Shown here: piece after piece, positions 1-13,600 of the stretch
Numbering within the stretch: the stretch's first letter is position 1
Layout of the letters: the number at the start of each line of letters is the position of its first letter
Assembly: GCA_028583405.1 (NCBI GenBank)
Contig: CM053260.1
Location: forward strand, 11,368,660 to 11,432,659
Length of the DNA stretch: 64,000 nt
From: Pogonophryne albipinna
Taxonomy: Eukaryota; Chordata; Actinopteri; Perciformes; Artedidraconidae
Reading direction: 5' to 3'
Position numbers and translations under genes: made by a program
Notes under the pieces: model-generated
The model's database searches: none
What the model was told of the DNA's origin: nothing
What the model saw: only the letters and a program-made list of their open reading frames with translations

Positions 1-468
1 TTAGCTCCGAAGCTCTTGCCTCTAGACCGACAATTTTTTTTTTTTTAGATAGTTTATTTCATTTTTATTATTTTTCACTGTTCTATATGATAGATTTCAA
101 GCATTTTAGAATCATTACTATTTTAAAATGGGTTGTTTCTTTTCACTTTGTAAAAACAAGTGCCTTAACACTGAGCGTGGTATGAGAACGGTTTCTGTGA
201 AAGGAGGGAGGAAGAAATGTTCTGATACCAAGCCATTGCTGCTATTTTGAAGAACCATATTGAATGTTAACACTAGAAGTTATGCACAAGGGAAAACTTT
301 TATGTTTGAACAGTCCAAATATTTTTGTATTTTTGTAAAGTTGAGGCTATTCGAAACATTCCATTTTGATTGTATGTTTTTGATATGAGTTATGTACTAT
401 GCAGAGTTCAGATGAAGAACTCATTGATTTCAGTATTATACACACCTTTTAGGTGTGTAAGGAGGGAC
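1..468. other. AT-rich sequence, possible 3' end of an LTR element
   Basis: No gene is recognised. The last bases (AAGGAGGGAC at 459-468) look like a polypurine tract directly before the LTR-like sequence that starts at 469. The stretch could be the 3' internal end of a degraded retroelement, or the 3' flank of the transporter gene. Confidence 0.3.
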
Positions 469-1210
469 TGTTAGAAATTAAAATCAATGTTTTGATAGCA
501 TAATGTACCTTAAAACATACCGTCAGTTTAAAAGCTGTTTTATACTGAAAAACCAGAAGTTCCTGTGCACATCCAGTAGTTAAGCTTTTATTCTGAAAAT
601 CCTTCATCTCCGGTTAGCATTTAGCATGAGGCTAATATACCATTTACTATAGAGGTGAATTTAGCAGCGATATGATGTTGCACACCGAAACCTACTGATT
701 TCAACATTACAACTACAGACGTCGAGATATTATTATTGTTGTTGAATATTAAATGAAGGTACAGTTTATTTGAGTACGTTATTGTTTAGCATGTGACAAC
801 GACCGGAAACCAAACTGCCGTGAAGTATTTCCTGTATTTTTTTGGAGTATTGATTACAGCGTTTAGAATGTGTTAAATGAAAAGTCATGAAAGAGTTAAG
901 GAAGAGAAAAGGCGTGTTTAGATATATATTGAATGTACAATGTCTGTATCCTCTGATATGCGAAACAACGGACATTAAAACGTGGAGAGCCGGCCAGCAG
1001 AGGATATAAATACAGCGGGACCTGAGGGGTTCGGCCTCTTTCTTCACCTGCCAGAGCAAGGAACCACAGCTGTTTTTTCTGTCGAACACATATTCTGTTT
1101 GTAACATAACCGCGCCTTTATTTTTTATTAAAGTACCATTTTGACCCCATCTCAGAGACTCCATTTAGTCTCCTTTTTAAGCTTCTCTCCTGGACGCGAG
1201 AATAACCAAC
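469..1210 (+). repeat. Probable solo or 3' LTR of an unclassified retroelement
   Basis: The stretch starts TGTTAGAAATTAAAATC after a purine-rich AAGGAGGGAC. It contains a TATA box (TATAAATA near 1005) and, about 110 bases on, an AATAAA-like polyadenylation region (TTTTTATTAAAGT), as in an LTR. It ends near AATAACCAAC. The 3' boundary is uncertain because a canonical CA end and a target duplication are not visible. No second copy is present in the window. Confidence 0.4.
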
Positions 1211-1258
1211 TGTTAGAGTTTATTGAAGGATAAATAATGTATTTTCATAATGTGTTTT

Positions 1259-1455
1259 GATAAATACAGATAACACAACGGTGTCGCAGTTTCTCGTCTC
1301 TGACGTTGTTGTGCTTAGTGCGTACGCATGGGTTAGAGTTTGCGTGGAGGACCGCACGTTTTCCCGTCAAGTTTGTATTTTATAAATCGCAAACATTGCG
1401 TAGAAACTGGCGTACGCCATTTTTTGAGCGTATATCCCTTTATAAATGAGGCCCC
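1259..1455. repeat. Transposon-terminus-like sequence, possibly Harbinger
   Basis: Read on the minus strand from 1455, the sequence begins GGGGCCTCATTTATAAA and goes on to contain GCGTACGC. This terminus style is familiar from fish PIF/Harbinger-type elements. No partner end was found, so it is a fragment at best. Confidence 0.3.
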
Positions 1456-4400
1456 AGCTGTTGTAGCGCAGTTCTCCAGTGAAGGGGGGGGGAGTCTCAC
1501 TCCGCAGCCGGTTGGCGTAGTTTTGGCACAATTCCGTTGTACAGACCGACGTTAACAGCAGCCCTGTCTGTGCACACGGAGACCGACTCTGTCGTCCGGT
1601 GATCTAACCGCCTTCTGGAAAAGCTTCACAAGTACGTCGGTACGCAAATGCGCTTTGTGACACAAGTTTCAGATCACGCACATAACCTGCGTACCAGTTA
1701 TGTGCACCCCTGTACTACAGCAAAAGTATTCTCCGTCGGGACTTCCTGCAACAACACCACGCCGTTATCTTGATTCTGATTGGCCAGAAGACATTATCAA
1801 AGATGTTCTATTGAGAAGACGATCACTACGTGACAAAAGTTTTCAAAACCGTTTCTGGTCTTCAGTATTTCCAGACAAGTGGCTACTGAAATTAATCTTA
1901 CTAACTGCTGTCTGTGCAATTTACTCTGTGCGAGTTGGCGGACTTTATTTTGCTTACTTTAACATCATTTTTCATGGTGGGGTTAAGCCATTTCTTGGTA
2001 TGGGTGTAGCCTACCCCAGCCATACCCTGGCGCTGCCACTGGTGGGATGTATGGAGCGGGCCATTCTGCACATGCGTTAAATATTTTAACGCAATTAATT
2101 CAAAAAATTAATTACCGCCGTTAACGCGATCATTTTGACAGCATTCGTTTATTTAGATTTTTGAATGTTCCATTCAAAAATGTTATTAAAAAGGCATGTA
2201 CACCAATAAAAAATGACTATTGAGGTCTATTGTCAGGAATGTTAGTGTTATATAAAATAGTGAATTCTACTGCAGTAGAATGTTGCACGTCTGCACAATG
2301 TTATATGTTCACCGCTCAGTGTCAGTAGATATTGTGCAGTTAGTATTGGACTACAAGATAGATGCAAGCCTGTACAGGTAGAGTTATTTAAACCATAAAT
2401 GAGTCGGTTGGGTTCTGGAGGTGTGGTTACAGGATTGTGCTTGGTTGGCGTGGCCTGGGCCTATTTTGTTCTCAAGGTTGTATCATATTCCCTCAACCTT
2501 ATTGCTTAATCTTAACTCATAACATGCCTTATGTTGAAGTGTGAATGTTTGAAGATACTGACCCAGAATCAGCACTTTAGTAACAGGCTGAAATAGAGGG
2601 CTATGAGGCTAGAATGGGTGATCTGTTTGGTATTTTGAGCAAAACACTTCATAGACATGTTTTTTATATATCTAAGACCTATAATATATGCCTAAAACTA
2701 GTATAATAGGAGACCTTTAAAGTAACACACTGATTTTCAGACTTTAAAACACATTTATATCAAAATGGTGGGATTTACCTGCTTACCATTCAATTTTGTC
2801 ACTACCAAAACGATCATGTCAATTACTGAATTGCCTTCCGAGTAAATCGCCAGAACACCGACACTTCCTCATCTCCACTGCTCCCATGTTTTTTTTTGTG
2901 TTGCCATAAGTTATTCTCTCTCCGTTGGTGCGCGGGGCTAATGCTAATAATGCTAATGCCAGCAAATACAATGGCGGCTACACAACACTTTTCAGAGTTT
3001 TACGGGGCGTGGTTTGCAATTCGCCCAGCCAATCGAAATTGGTACTTTTTTCTCCCCAGGATAGTACCACCTCTCTAGCAGGCACTAAATATGGGGGTAA
3101 AAGTTCTCTGAACTAAGTTCTCTTTTTGGTGTGAACGCAAAATTCCAGGCACTAACGGAACTAAACGGGAAAAGTACGGGTAAAAGTACTCCGGTGTGAA
3201 CGCGCCTCTTGTATTTCGGTAGTGACATGAAAACTGGGGACATGATTTTTTGAGTATAGTTTTTTTATTAAAAAATTAAACTCACAATAAATCTAAATAT
3301 TCCAACTTCTGTTTGAATGTAATCATAAATATCTTCTAAATACACCATTGAACTACATTTAAAAAAATGTTTTAAGTGTTATTTACAGAAATTGAAATGT
3401 CAGGGTGTCAGGGTTGGGGACAGCTACTTCCCAATAGAAAGTACCCTATAAATGATGTTTTTGTATATATTAAGCTTAACACTATATGCTTTGAGTTTAA
3501 ATAGACCATAACATATTCTTAGTAAATATCTAGGTCTAAATACTTTATTGTTTTGTTAAATAGTTGTTCTTGTTGTGGGACCGCACTTTGCACTAATTCG
3601 GTAGAATGCCCCATATAAAGTACTCTGAATTAGTGCTGTTGTGACTAGTACTAGTTCAGAATGGTTTTTTAATCATTTTTTAATGTTGAAACAATTAGTT
3701 CTCTATATTTTTCATTTCAGCCTCACAAAAAAAGTCTTGATGCCTTTCTCCGTCTTACATGGTGGTAAGCCAAACACACAATCTGAATATCTGTTTGTTG
3801 AATAGTGGTGGGTATTTTCACTTAATAATATTAAGTCAAAATGAAATGATGGCAATGCAATTCAAGCCTAAATGCAGCACTTAGACACGCTGAAACATGC
3901 AAAGAGAGCCAACTTATAAAAGCCTGACTTCTCCTTTCTAATTTTCTCACACTTACTGCTGCCATTAGTGTCATGTTAAGTATTTGGGTTGGCACATGCA
4001 TGAAGCTGCAGCTACTTGACATGCATGCCTTGAGGGCCTTGTTGATTATACTGCTGCTTCTTTTGAAAGTTATTAACCATAAAAGACATTTCAAGACTTA
4101 GGAGGACAGTACATTATATTGGAACAAGTAATAGATTCATTATTTGCATTAGTGTTCCATAAAAATAGAGAAGTTCAACGATAACATGTTTTAAATACTG
4201 TTAAAAGCTAGCTGGGTTACCACACAACCATTAAATGTAAACACTTAAAATGCATGTTTAGGCCATAGACTGTATATAGGCAAACAAAAATACTAAGTTT
4301 TATAATGAATGACTTGGTAAATATTCAAATTTTCATTTAGAAATACAATCCAAATGATAAATACATTTAAAAAAAATTGCAATTCGTTTTCTGTTGAGGG

Positions 4401-4470
4401 AAATATTGTTTAAGCCCTTGATAACATCAAACATTGTGATAATATTTGTCTTTCTCTGCTGAGTACATAC
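1456..4470. other. 3' flank of the transporter with no recognised gene
   Basis: The region is AT-rich. A stretch at about 2900-3200 is less AT-rich and resembles a decayed interspersed repeat (repeated GTACTTTT/AAAAGTAC and GGTGTGAACGC motifs). Open frames such as the one at 1700-2080 show no family resemblance. The last transporter exon could be here but was not identified. Confidence 0.4.
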
Positions 4471-4641
4471 CTGCCCTATTGTCCCTTTCATCTGGATAAC
4501 TTTGAAGAACATCCACAGAGGAACCAGGAGAACGCAGAGCAGTCCGAGGGACCAGCCCAGAGCATAAGCCCAGCTTGGGTAGGTGTAGGTTTTGTTGAAC
4601 TTGAGAGGCTTGTATTTCACCAGTGAAAAGATGAAGGTACT
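4471..4641 (-). CDS. slc6a13-like: slc6a13-like exon: TM11-TM12 and start of C-tail
   Basis: This 171-bp exon encodes [40 protein letters not shown] (TM12) and [17 protein letters not shown], ending at a GTATGT donor in phase 0. The acceptor is TCAG at 4642-4643. At least one more coding exon must follow for the cytoplasmic tail and stop codon; I could not recognise it within 1-4470. Confidence 0.92.
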
Positions 4642-7600
4642 CTGACACGATACAAATAATTCAATTAATATTATTATTATTATATTTTATACAGTTTCAG
4701 TGAAATTTACAAACTTTTACTTCGACAGTGACGTATAGGTAATCAAACATTTTCTCATTGGAACATGGAAGTGTTCTCAAGTTTATTAGACTGTATTTAT
4801 TTTAAATAATGCATACTACCCCATAAAAGAATGTGTTCTGCATGATGTCAAATTATGTCTCCAATGTTGTTTGGTAGCTGATTAGGGTAAACAACCTGAT
4901 GTTATTTCCTTATGTGTTGTTTTGTTTATATATGCAAGAAGGCTACACTGCTGAGAGTTTAATTATGTGCATATAGCAAAATAAACATCAGTTTTCACTT
5001 TCAGTTATGTTTTTTGTCCCATAATATGTGGATGGAAATCTTAAGTTGAAATGTCTGATTCTGTTATTATTCAAGTGAATCTTTGTAACTTGCAGATCTA
5101 AGAGCAAAACTGACCTGACACTTTATACCTGGTCTAAAAACATCCGTGTGGAACCGGACCCTGACCCCGACCCTTTAAAATATCTCCGGAAAGAATTGAG
5201 ACACGAGCCAAGTCTTATTACCCGACTTCAGAACCTGACCTTTCTGACACTCAAGTTTTCAGGAGAGTGGCGGCTGTGAGGGGGGTCATGTTGTCTGTCG
5301 CCCACTGAGGACACTGGGTCAGGCTTTGATAAAATGTCTGCCATTTCTCTTTGAATTCCCCAATCTTCCAACTTTTAAAATGATATATTCATATGTAATA
5401 CTCAAGTATTTGTAAGGTACACATTTCATTCCCTCCACCATATTTTTGGTCCAGAGGTAGTTTGATGTAAAAAGTTATTAGGGAGAGGTGCATGTTGTGC
5501 ACCGTCAAAAGTGTTAGTAATCATGTTTCATGTTTATGTTTTATTAAATCCTCACTTCCTGTTTTGTTTGTTTCACGTCTCATTTCAGGTCCCTTGACTC
5601 CCTTTCCTCATATGTTCTCCCGCCCTCATCAGTATCAGCCCCGCCCCTGATTGTGTTCACCTGTGTCTTGTTGTTGAGTGTTTAAAGTCCCCAGTCTCCC
5701 AGCGTTCAGTGTCAGTTCGTCTTGTCCTGTCCTCATGCCAGAATTCTGCCCATCACGGTTGCTCTCTTGGTTACCTGCCTTATTCATGCTCCTAAAACTT
5801 ATTGTAAGTTTGTTCCTCACGTTGTGAGTGATTTTTTGTTGTGCCTTTGTGAAGCCTATTTTTGTTCGACTCGTTAAGAGTGCCGTTATCTGTTTTGAAT
5901 ATCCTTTTTGGCAAATAAAGTATATTACTTGTACTTTATCTCTGGCTCCTGGATCGTGCATTTGAGTCCTTTTTCCCTTGTGTATCCAAGTTCCATAACA
6001 GAACGAACTGACCACAATGGACTCAGCCGACCCAAAAGCTCTTCACGCCGCCCTGTCAGCCCAAGGCGCGAGGATTTTTTATCACGAGGAACAGCTGGGA
6101 TTAATCAGCAAGGAGTGCAGACACTGGTAGGAAACCAGGCCGAACTTCAGGTTTCCGTCTCTGCACAGATACAAACAGCTGGCGAATCAGATGCAGCAGT
6201 TCAGCATTCAACTTCAGACTGCTCCGCCGATGACGTCAGTCACAGCTGACCGCATGCATGTTGCGGATCCTGTTGACGCTGTCAATCCAAGCCAGGCTGT
6301 GTCTTCCGCACTACGGCTGGCTCTCCCGGAGAGGTTTTCCGGTGATTCCATCAATTGCAGAGCTTTCCTGGTGCAGTGCGACCTGCATTTCCAACACAAC
6401 CCAGGCGCTTTTTCATCAGACCATGGTAAAGTGGCGTTCATCGTGTCCCATTTAAGCGGGAGAGCTTGCAGCCTGGGCTACTGCAGAATGGTCCAGAGAC
6501 ACGGAACTATGTTACTCATTACCCGACTTCACAGGACACTATGAGTACGTATTTTTTTACCATTCATCACCTGCAACAGAAGCCAGCCGAAGACTACTTC
6601 AGATGCCGGCAGCATAAGCGCCAGGTGGTGGATTATGCTATCGAGTTTCGCACGGCAGCAGCGGGACAGCGGGTGGAATATTCCGGCTCTTCGCGACGCT
6701 TTTTCTGACTGGATTATCAGATTCAATCAAGGACCAGCTGCTCCCCTGGAGGTATCCCCGGGACCTGGAATCTCTCATCGCCGTTTCCATCCGGATCTAC
6801 AACCGTCTTCGGGAAGAGAGAGAGAAACGTCGACACAGCCGTGACGGACTTCCCAGTTTCCAGGGCTTTTCTCCACGAGCCTTTCCACCAGAGGAGGTTT
6901 TCCAGCCAGCGGATTCGGTCCGTTGGAGGACAGCACCTCCGCCTGTTGCAGATGAACCCATGCAGTTGGGAAGGACCAGGCTTTCCGTGGAGGAGAGACA
7001 GCGCCGGCTACGAGAAGGGTGTTGTTTTCTACTGTGGCCAGCCGGGTCACCAACTCGCGTCATGTCCGGGAAAAGAGCACGCTTACCAGCCAAGAGGAGG
7101 GCGCTGGTGAGCAAGTTTTCCACAGACTTTCCTCCTCGTCCAGTTACCAAGGTAAACATTTTTATTAATGATCAGGTCATTTCCCAAGGAGTGCTAATAG
7201 ACTCAGGAGCGGACGAAAGTCTTATGGATTGGGGCATAGTCAAACAGCTTGGTATAAAAACTGTCCCTCTATCTTCTCCCATTACCGCCAGTGCTTTAGA
7301 CGGACGTTTGTTGTTTACAGTCACCCACTGCACAGAACCTATCCAGATCACTGTAAATAATGACCACACTGAAGTTATGCAGTTTCACATTTTTGAATCG
7401 GCTCAGCATCCGGTTATTTTGGGTTTTCCGTGGCTAAAAATCCACAACCCACACATTGACTGGCGCTCAGGAAAGGTTAAGGAGTGGGGAGAGGATTGCA
7501 TTAACAGGTGTAAACATTCACGCTCTGTTAAAGCACCAACAGACCCTAGTAGGATCGTCATAGATCACCCAGACTATCCTGACCTACAGAAAGTACCGTC

Positions 7601-10600
7601 ATGTTATCATGATCTTAAGGAAGCCTTTAACAAATCAAAAGCCATGTCGTTACCTCCTCACCGACCTTTTGATTGCCCCATTAATCTCTTACCGGGGGCT
7701 CCCATTCCCAAGGGAAAACTGTATTCGATCTCAAGGCCAGAGAGAGCGGCAATGGACGACTACATTTCCGCTTCTCTTAAATCAGGGATTATCCGTCCTT
7801 CATCTTCCCCAGCTGGAGCGGGGTTTTTCTTCGTAGGAAAAAAGGACGGTTCTCTGAGACCTTGCATAGACTACAGCCCTCTTAATGACATTACGGTGAA
7901 AAACCGCTATCCTCTGCCACTCATGTCCTCTGCTTTCGAGCTACTTCAGACTGCCAAGATTTTTACCAAGCTGGACTTAAGAAATGCATATCACTTGGTT
8001 AGAATAAGGGAAGGGGATGAGTGGAAAACAGGATTTAATACTCAGAGCGGTCACTATGAATACCTTGTGATGCCTTTTGGACTGTGTAATGCAGAGATGG
8101 GGACTCGAGTTTGTGACTCGGACTCGAGTCGCACTTAAGTCGCACACACAGAGACTTCAGACTTGACTTGGACTCCTGCTCAAAAGACTTCGGACTCGAC
8201 TTGGACTCGTGTTTTGGGACTCGTGAACAATCATTGTGTTTTCTATTTTTGGCGTATTAAAGGTGGGGTAGGTAAGTTTGAGAAACCGGCTCGAGATCGC
8301 TAGAATTTGAAAATACACAACCGGAGAAAATCTGCCACTTCCTCACCGAGCCCCTCCTCCAACACACACGAACGCGCACATGACCAATGAGGGCACGAGA
8401 TAAGTTTGTGCCCCGATGGGAGGCTGACAGGCAGGTTGGCCATCCAGTTATTTTAGCCGGGCCGGCTATCGGGATGTTAAGAGCATTCCATGGAATATAA
8501 CACAAAGTGTATCTCGAGCCGGTTTCTCAAACTTACCTACCCCACATTTAACTTTAACATCATGGTAACACCATGGCGACCGGCGGCACACCTGCAGCTG
8601 TACCGCTTGTAATTAGGTTCAACTATAAAAACTTCGAACAAAACGCCGGCGGCACCAACAAAAGGAGCGCACACTGCAATGTCTGCAATATTAAAATCAA
8701 GGATGCTGGTGCAACACCGTCAAATTTCGTCAGGCACTTGAAAACTCACCCGGAGAGGTCAGTCACATAACGCATATGGACGGTTAGCAAACATGTTTAG
8801 CTCAGCATCCGCTATGTAATGTTAACTTGGCTTGCTACTAGCTTTGTAACTGAATATTTGAAAAGATGAGTGAATGTTTGCTTGTCACACTTGTTTGCGT
8901 TGACATCCAACTCTTGACATGACATAAAAAAGGTCGGTAACGTTAATCATTACGTTCCGCTGCCACCATCTACTGGCTAACGTTAAACGTAGAAAAATAC
9001 ATAGTTACATACATAAATACATCTGTCGGTTTATAGGCAGGTTACAGGTTTATTGTTGACCACGTAATGTTAATGTTACAGGTTTATCAGGTTACCATTA
9101 CACTGGGTTTGAGTGAGAGGATAGAGGAATATGTTTATTTATAGTAGACTTATAAGATGTAATTAGAGACCCAGTGTAATTAAACAATACGTTTGCAGAG
9201 GTCAAATTTTAACATTTTTGTCCACTGGCCAAATGGCTAGCCTAGTGAATGTTGAAATGTTACCAGCCACTCAATAGATTGCCATTGTTATTTTTGGCTG
9301 GTGCGTGCAACATACAGAACCAGCCACTTGCATGATTTACCAGCATTTGGTTGGTAAATGGTGTTAATGGTAGATATCTCTTTTGGAACAGGTCATGTTT
9401 TAATATCACCAGTTCAGTATATTTCAGATAATATTGCAGCAATAGTTTTTTAGTTGCAAATGGCACAGAACAAATGTTTACTTTTAAGTACTTTTAACAC
9501 AGTTTCCCTGCGGGGGATTAATAAAGTATTTGTGATACTGATTTCTGATTCTGAAGTGTTTTGCTTATAAGTTGTTTGCATTTAGCTAAAGTGTGATGTT
9601 TTTCCTCATATTGCATTGCAATAGCCTGTTTAAAGTGATCATATAACAAACAACTAATCAGTACTGATACTGTATGCTAATAGATATAGGAGTGATAATA
9701 ATACAGTAAATGCTTTGAATTTATTAGATATAGCTGTGCAGTATTCTTAACAGACTGGATAGCAGCAGACAATAGAAGGCTTATTACAACCAGAAGAGAC
9801 ATGAGACTTTTATTTTTTAGAGACTTGAGACTTGACTTGGACTCGTGACCAAAGACTTGAGACTTGACTTGGACTTGCAAAAAAAGACTTGTGAACATCT
9901 CTGGTGTAATGCACCGGCTGTGTTTCAGGGTTTTGTGAATGAGGTTTTGCGGGAATTTTTGAATGTTTCTGTGTTTGTATACCTTGATGACATTTTGATT
10001 TTCTCACCAGACTCGAAGTCCCATGTTCACCATGTCCGTCAGGTTCTGCAGAAACTACTCGAAAATCAATTATATGTCAAGGCAGAGAAGTGTGAGTTTC
10101 ACGTAGAAAAGGTGGCCTTTCTAGGATATATAATCTCAACAAACCAGATGCAGATGGAACCTGCTAAAGTCAGTGCAGTTTCCAAGTGGCCAACACCAGA
10201 CTCCAGGAAGAAGGTTCAGCAGTTCTTAGGGTTTGCAAACTTCTACAGAAAGTTTATAAGAAACTTCAGTTCTGTAGCTGCTCCTCTGCATGTTCTGACT
10301 TCTTCCAAAGTTCCCTTCAAGTGGACTCCCCAGGCTGACTGCGCTTTCCAGCTCCTCAGGGAGAGGTTCACCACAGCGCCGATTCTCACCATTCCGGATC
10401 CCCAGCGCCAGTTTGTGGTCGAGGTCGATGCTTCCAATGAGGGAATTGGAGGCATTTTGTCCCAAACATCCTTGAAAGACAACAGGATACACCCATGTGC
10501 CTTCCTGTCGCGGAAGCTGACGGCGGCAGAGAAGAACTACGATGTGGGAAATAAGGAACTGTTAGCTGTAAAAGCTGCTCTGGAGGAATGGAGACACTGG

Positions 10601-13600
10601 TTGGAGGGGGCAGAACAGCCGTTCTTAGTTTGGACAGACCATAAAAACCTGGAGTATATCAGAAAGGCTAAACGCCTCAACTCTCGGCAGGCCAGGTGGA
10701 CTCTATTTTTCAGTAGGTTCAACTTCACTCTCTCTTTCCGTCCCGGATCTCAGAATCGGAAGCCTGATGCCTTGTCTCGCCTTTTCGATCCAGAACCTTT
10801 TTCGGTAGAGCCCAAGACCATCCTTCCATTAAACCGTATGGTCGGAGCCTTTTCCTGGCAACTAGAATTGGACGTTAAACAGGCTAACGCATTAAACCCA
10901 GCACCTAGCAAGTGTCCAAACCACCTGCTCTTTGTTCCTGTGTCTCTCCACTCTAAGGTCATCCACTGGGCCCACACGTCGGTGATCTCGTGCCACCCTG
11001 GAGTTAAAAGGACTATGTACAGGATTAAGCAGCTTTCTGGTGGCCAGCCATGAAGAAGGATGTGCAGGAGTACGTAGCGGCTTGTCCGGTGTGTGCCTGC
11101 AATAAGACCTCGTCCCAGGTCAAGATGGGTTTGCTCCAACCACTGCCGATTCCTCAACGTCCCTGGTCACATATATCTATGGACTTTGTGACAGGTCTTC
11201 CCTCGTCCAGAGGCAAAACTACGGTTCTGACAGTGGTGGACCGGTTCTCCAAGATGGTTCATTTCATTCCTCTAACCAAGATCCCCTCTGCCAAGAGTAC
11301 CGCAGAGGTCATGATGAACCAGATATTCAGGATCCACGGATTTCCAAATGACATTGTTTCCGACAGAGGTCCACAATTCATTTCAGCTTTCTGGAAGGAG
11401 TTTTGCAGACTCATAGGCGCTACTGTCAGCTGTCTTCAGGTTACCACCCTCAATCAAATGGACAGTCGGAGCGTCTGAATCAAGAACTGGAGACTACACT
11501 ACGCTGTCTCGTTTTCCAGAACCAGACCAACTGGAGCGACCACCTCACTTGGGTGGAGTTTGCCCACAATACTCTTCCCACGGCGGCCACAGGTCTCTCG
11601 CCTTTCCATTGTGCCAATGGTTATCAACCGCCGCTGTTCTCAACCGACGAAGGGGAAGTTAAGGTACCATCAGCTCACGCCTTGATTAGACGCTGTCGCC
11701 GAGTTTGGGCTGGAGCTCGCCAATCTCTGCTACGAAGTTCGGCTCGGATGAAGGATGTAGCAGACATCCACCGCAGGGCCGCTCCCATCTACAAACCGGG
11801 TCAAAAGGTGTGGCTTTCCACCAAGGACCTACCACTTCAGGTGGCTTCCAAGAAGTTGACTCCAAGGTTTGTGGGGCCTTTTCCGGTGTCAAGAGTCATC
11901 AATCCGGTGTCTGTGCGCCTAAGACTTCCCAGACCCATGGGGGTACACCCTACATTCCACGTCAGCAAGATAAAGCCAGTTCATGAGAGCACGCTGATTC
12001 CCGCCTCCAAGCCCCCTCCACCACCCCAGTTCTTCGAAGGTGGCCTAACGTACAAGGTCCGCAAGTTGCTGGAAGTCCGCAATAGGGGTCGAGGAAAACA
12101 ATTCCTGGTGGATTGGGTGGGTTATGGTCTCGAGGCAAGATGCTGGGTTCCTGCGAGGTTTATTGTGGATAAAACCCTGATTCAGGATTTTTATGATCGG
12201 CCTGGGCCGTCAGGAGTCGGCCCTAGAGGGGGGGGTACTGTTGTGTACCGTCAAAAGTGTTAGTAATCATGTTTCATGTTTATGTTTTATTATTGCTCAC
12301 TTCCTGTTTTGTTTCACGTCTCATTTCAGGTCCCTTGACTCTCATATGTTCTCCCTCATCAGTATCAGCCCCGCCCCTGATTGTGTTCACCTGTGTCTTG
12401 TTGTTAAGTGTTTAAAGTCCCCAGTCTCCCAGCGTTCAGTGTCAGTTCGTCTTGTCCTGTCCTCATGCCAGAACTCTGCCCATCACGGTTGCTCTTTTGG
12501 TTACCTGCCTTATTCATGCTCCTAAAACTTATTGTAAGTTTGTTCCTCACGTTGTGAGTGATTTTTTGTTGTGCCTTTGTGAAGCCTATTTTTGTTCGAC
12601 TCGTTAAGAGTGCCGTTATCAGTTTTGAATATCCTTTTTGGCAAATAAAGTATATTACTTGTACTTTATCTCTGGCTCCTGGGTCGTGCATTTGAGTCCT
12701 TTTTCCCTTGTGTATCCAAGTTCCATAACAGTGCATCAGAAAAAAAATATATATAAAAAGCCCAATATTTGTTCTGCTAAATGTCAACATGTGAACTTAT
12801 CAGGTTTCCTGTTTTATATACCATAAGCACAGCAGCAGCCATATGCTTCTCTACCTTCTTTCCTCTATGTTTTACCTCACAGTAGGCAATACATTTCTAT
12901 CGAACAACTGTTTTCTCAGCCTCAAAGAAAAGAGTGTTCCTATCAACCCAAACTCAGACCTCTCAAATGTAGCCTGTATGTCTGAATTAAATTCTCAGGA
13001 AACTTTCTTTAATTCAAAGACCGATGGTAACCCAAACCCACTAATACATTTAATCATTCAATATGATGTTAAAGACCAAAAAGAAGTAGGAAAAAACTAT
13101 TGTTTACTGCCTTAATCACAGAAAATGCTCATTCACTTTGCCATGTATACTATGCATAGATGCATTATAGGACACATATTTTACTTTAGATGGGAATTAA
13201 AGCAACATTTTCACTCACCATGCAAATAGTCGGGGTAATGTAAAGCCAGCAATACTTCATTATTGGCCACGGACGATAGCCTACCATGTCCTCGATGTTG
13301 TCATAAAAACGATCTGCACCTGGTTATCAAAAGGGAAATATTAAGATATTAAACTTGAACTCTGTACATAACAAATGAACATAAACATATACATGATGTA
13401 ACATGAATTGATGTGCTATGCTGATAACTCCTTTGATTTCATACCAGGTATGTGCGTAAATGGACACCGGTGGGATTTAAGAGTAAGTATTGTGGGTGCT
13501 AATGTTTCATTTCTAATATTTATCCTACTATAGGTGGCACCACATATATATTTTCTCACATTTATCCAAACAACTCTGAGGAAGAATTTAAATCCCTGTT

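Larger units (their letters stand above)
8092..9903 (+). mobile_element. hAT transposon, internally deleted, inserted in Gypsy-1 RT
   Basis: The ends are CAGAGATGG and CATCTCTG, and the 8-bp target duplication GTGTAATG is perfect at 8084-8091 and 9904-9911. Both subterminal regions are packed with GACTTGACTTGGACTCG-like repeats in opposite orientation, as expected for hAT transposase binding sites. Only a BED-finger exon of the transposase remains, so it is non-autonomous. It contains a TTAA MITE at 8261-8547 and a possible LINE tail near 9500-9555. Confidence 0.95.
5493..12730 (+). mobile_element. Ty3/Gypsy chromovirus-type LTR retrotransposon (Gypsy-1), defective
   Basis: The element has two LTRs starting TGTTGTG and ending CATAACA, flanked by identical 5-bp GTGCA at 5488-5492 and 12731-12735. 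Gag, protease, reverse transcriptase, RNase H, integrase and a C-terminal chromodomain follow in Gypsy order. A polypurine tract (AGAGGGGGGG) lies just before the 3' LTR. It is dead: gag has several frameshifts, a hAT element splits the reverse transcriptase, and two further frameshifts lie in the integrase region. The LTRs differ mainly by small indels, which suggests moderate age. It sits in the 8.6-kb transporter intron, antisense to the gene. Confidence 0.95.

Noticed and set aside
766..1164. 132-codon minus-strand frame
   Set aside because: It lies antisense across the LTR-like sequence and its TATA box; no domain is visible.
3721..3764. A plus-strand 44-bp exon between TTTCAG and GTAAGC (PHKKSLDAFLRLTW)
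   Set aside because: No partner exons or family resemblance; splice-like signals of this quality occur by chance.
3831..4094. Final coding exon of the transporter on the minus strand
   Set aside because: The frame does not resemble an SLC6 C-tail and has no fitting acceptor in phase 0.
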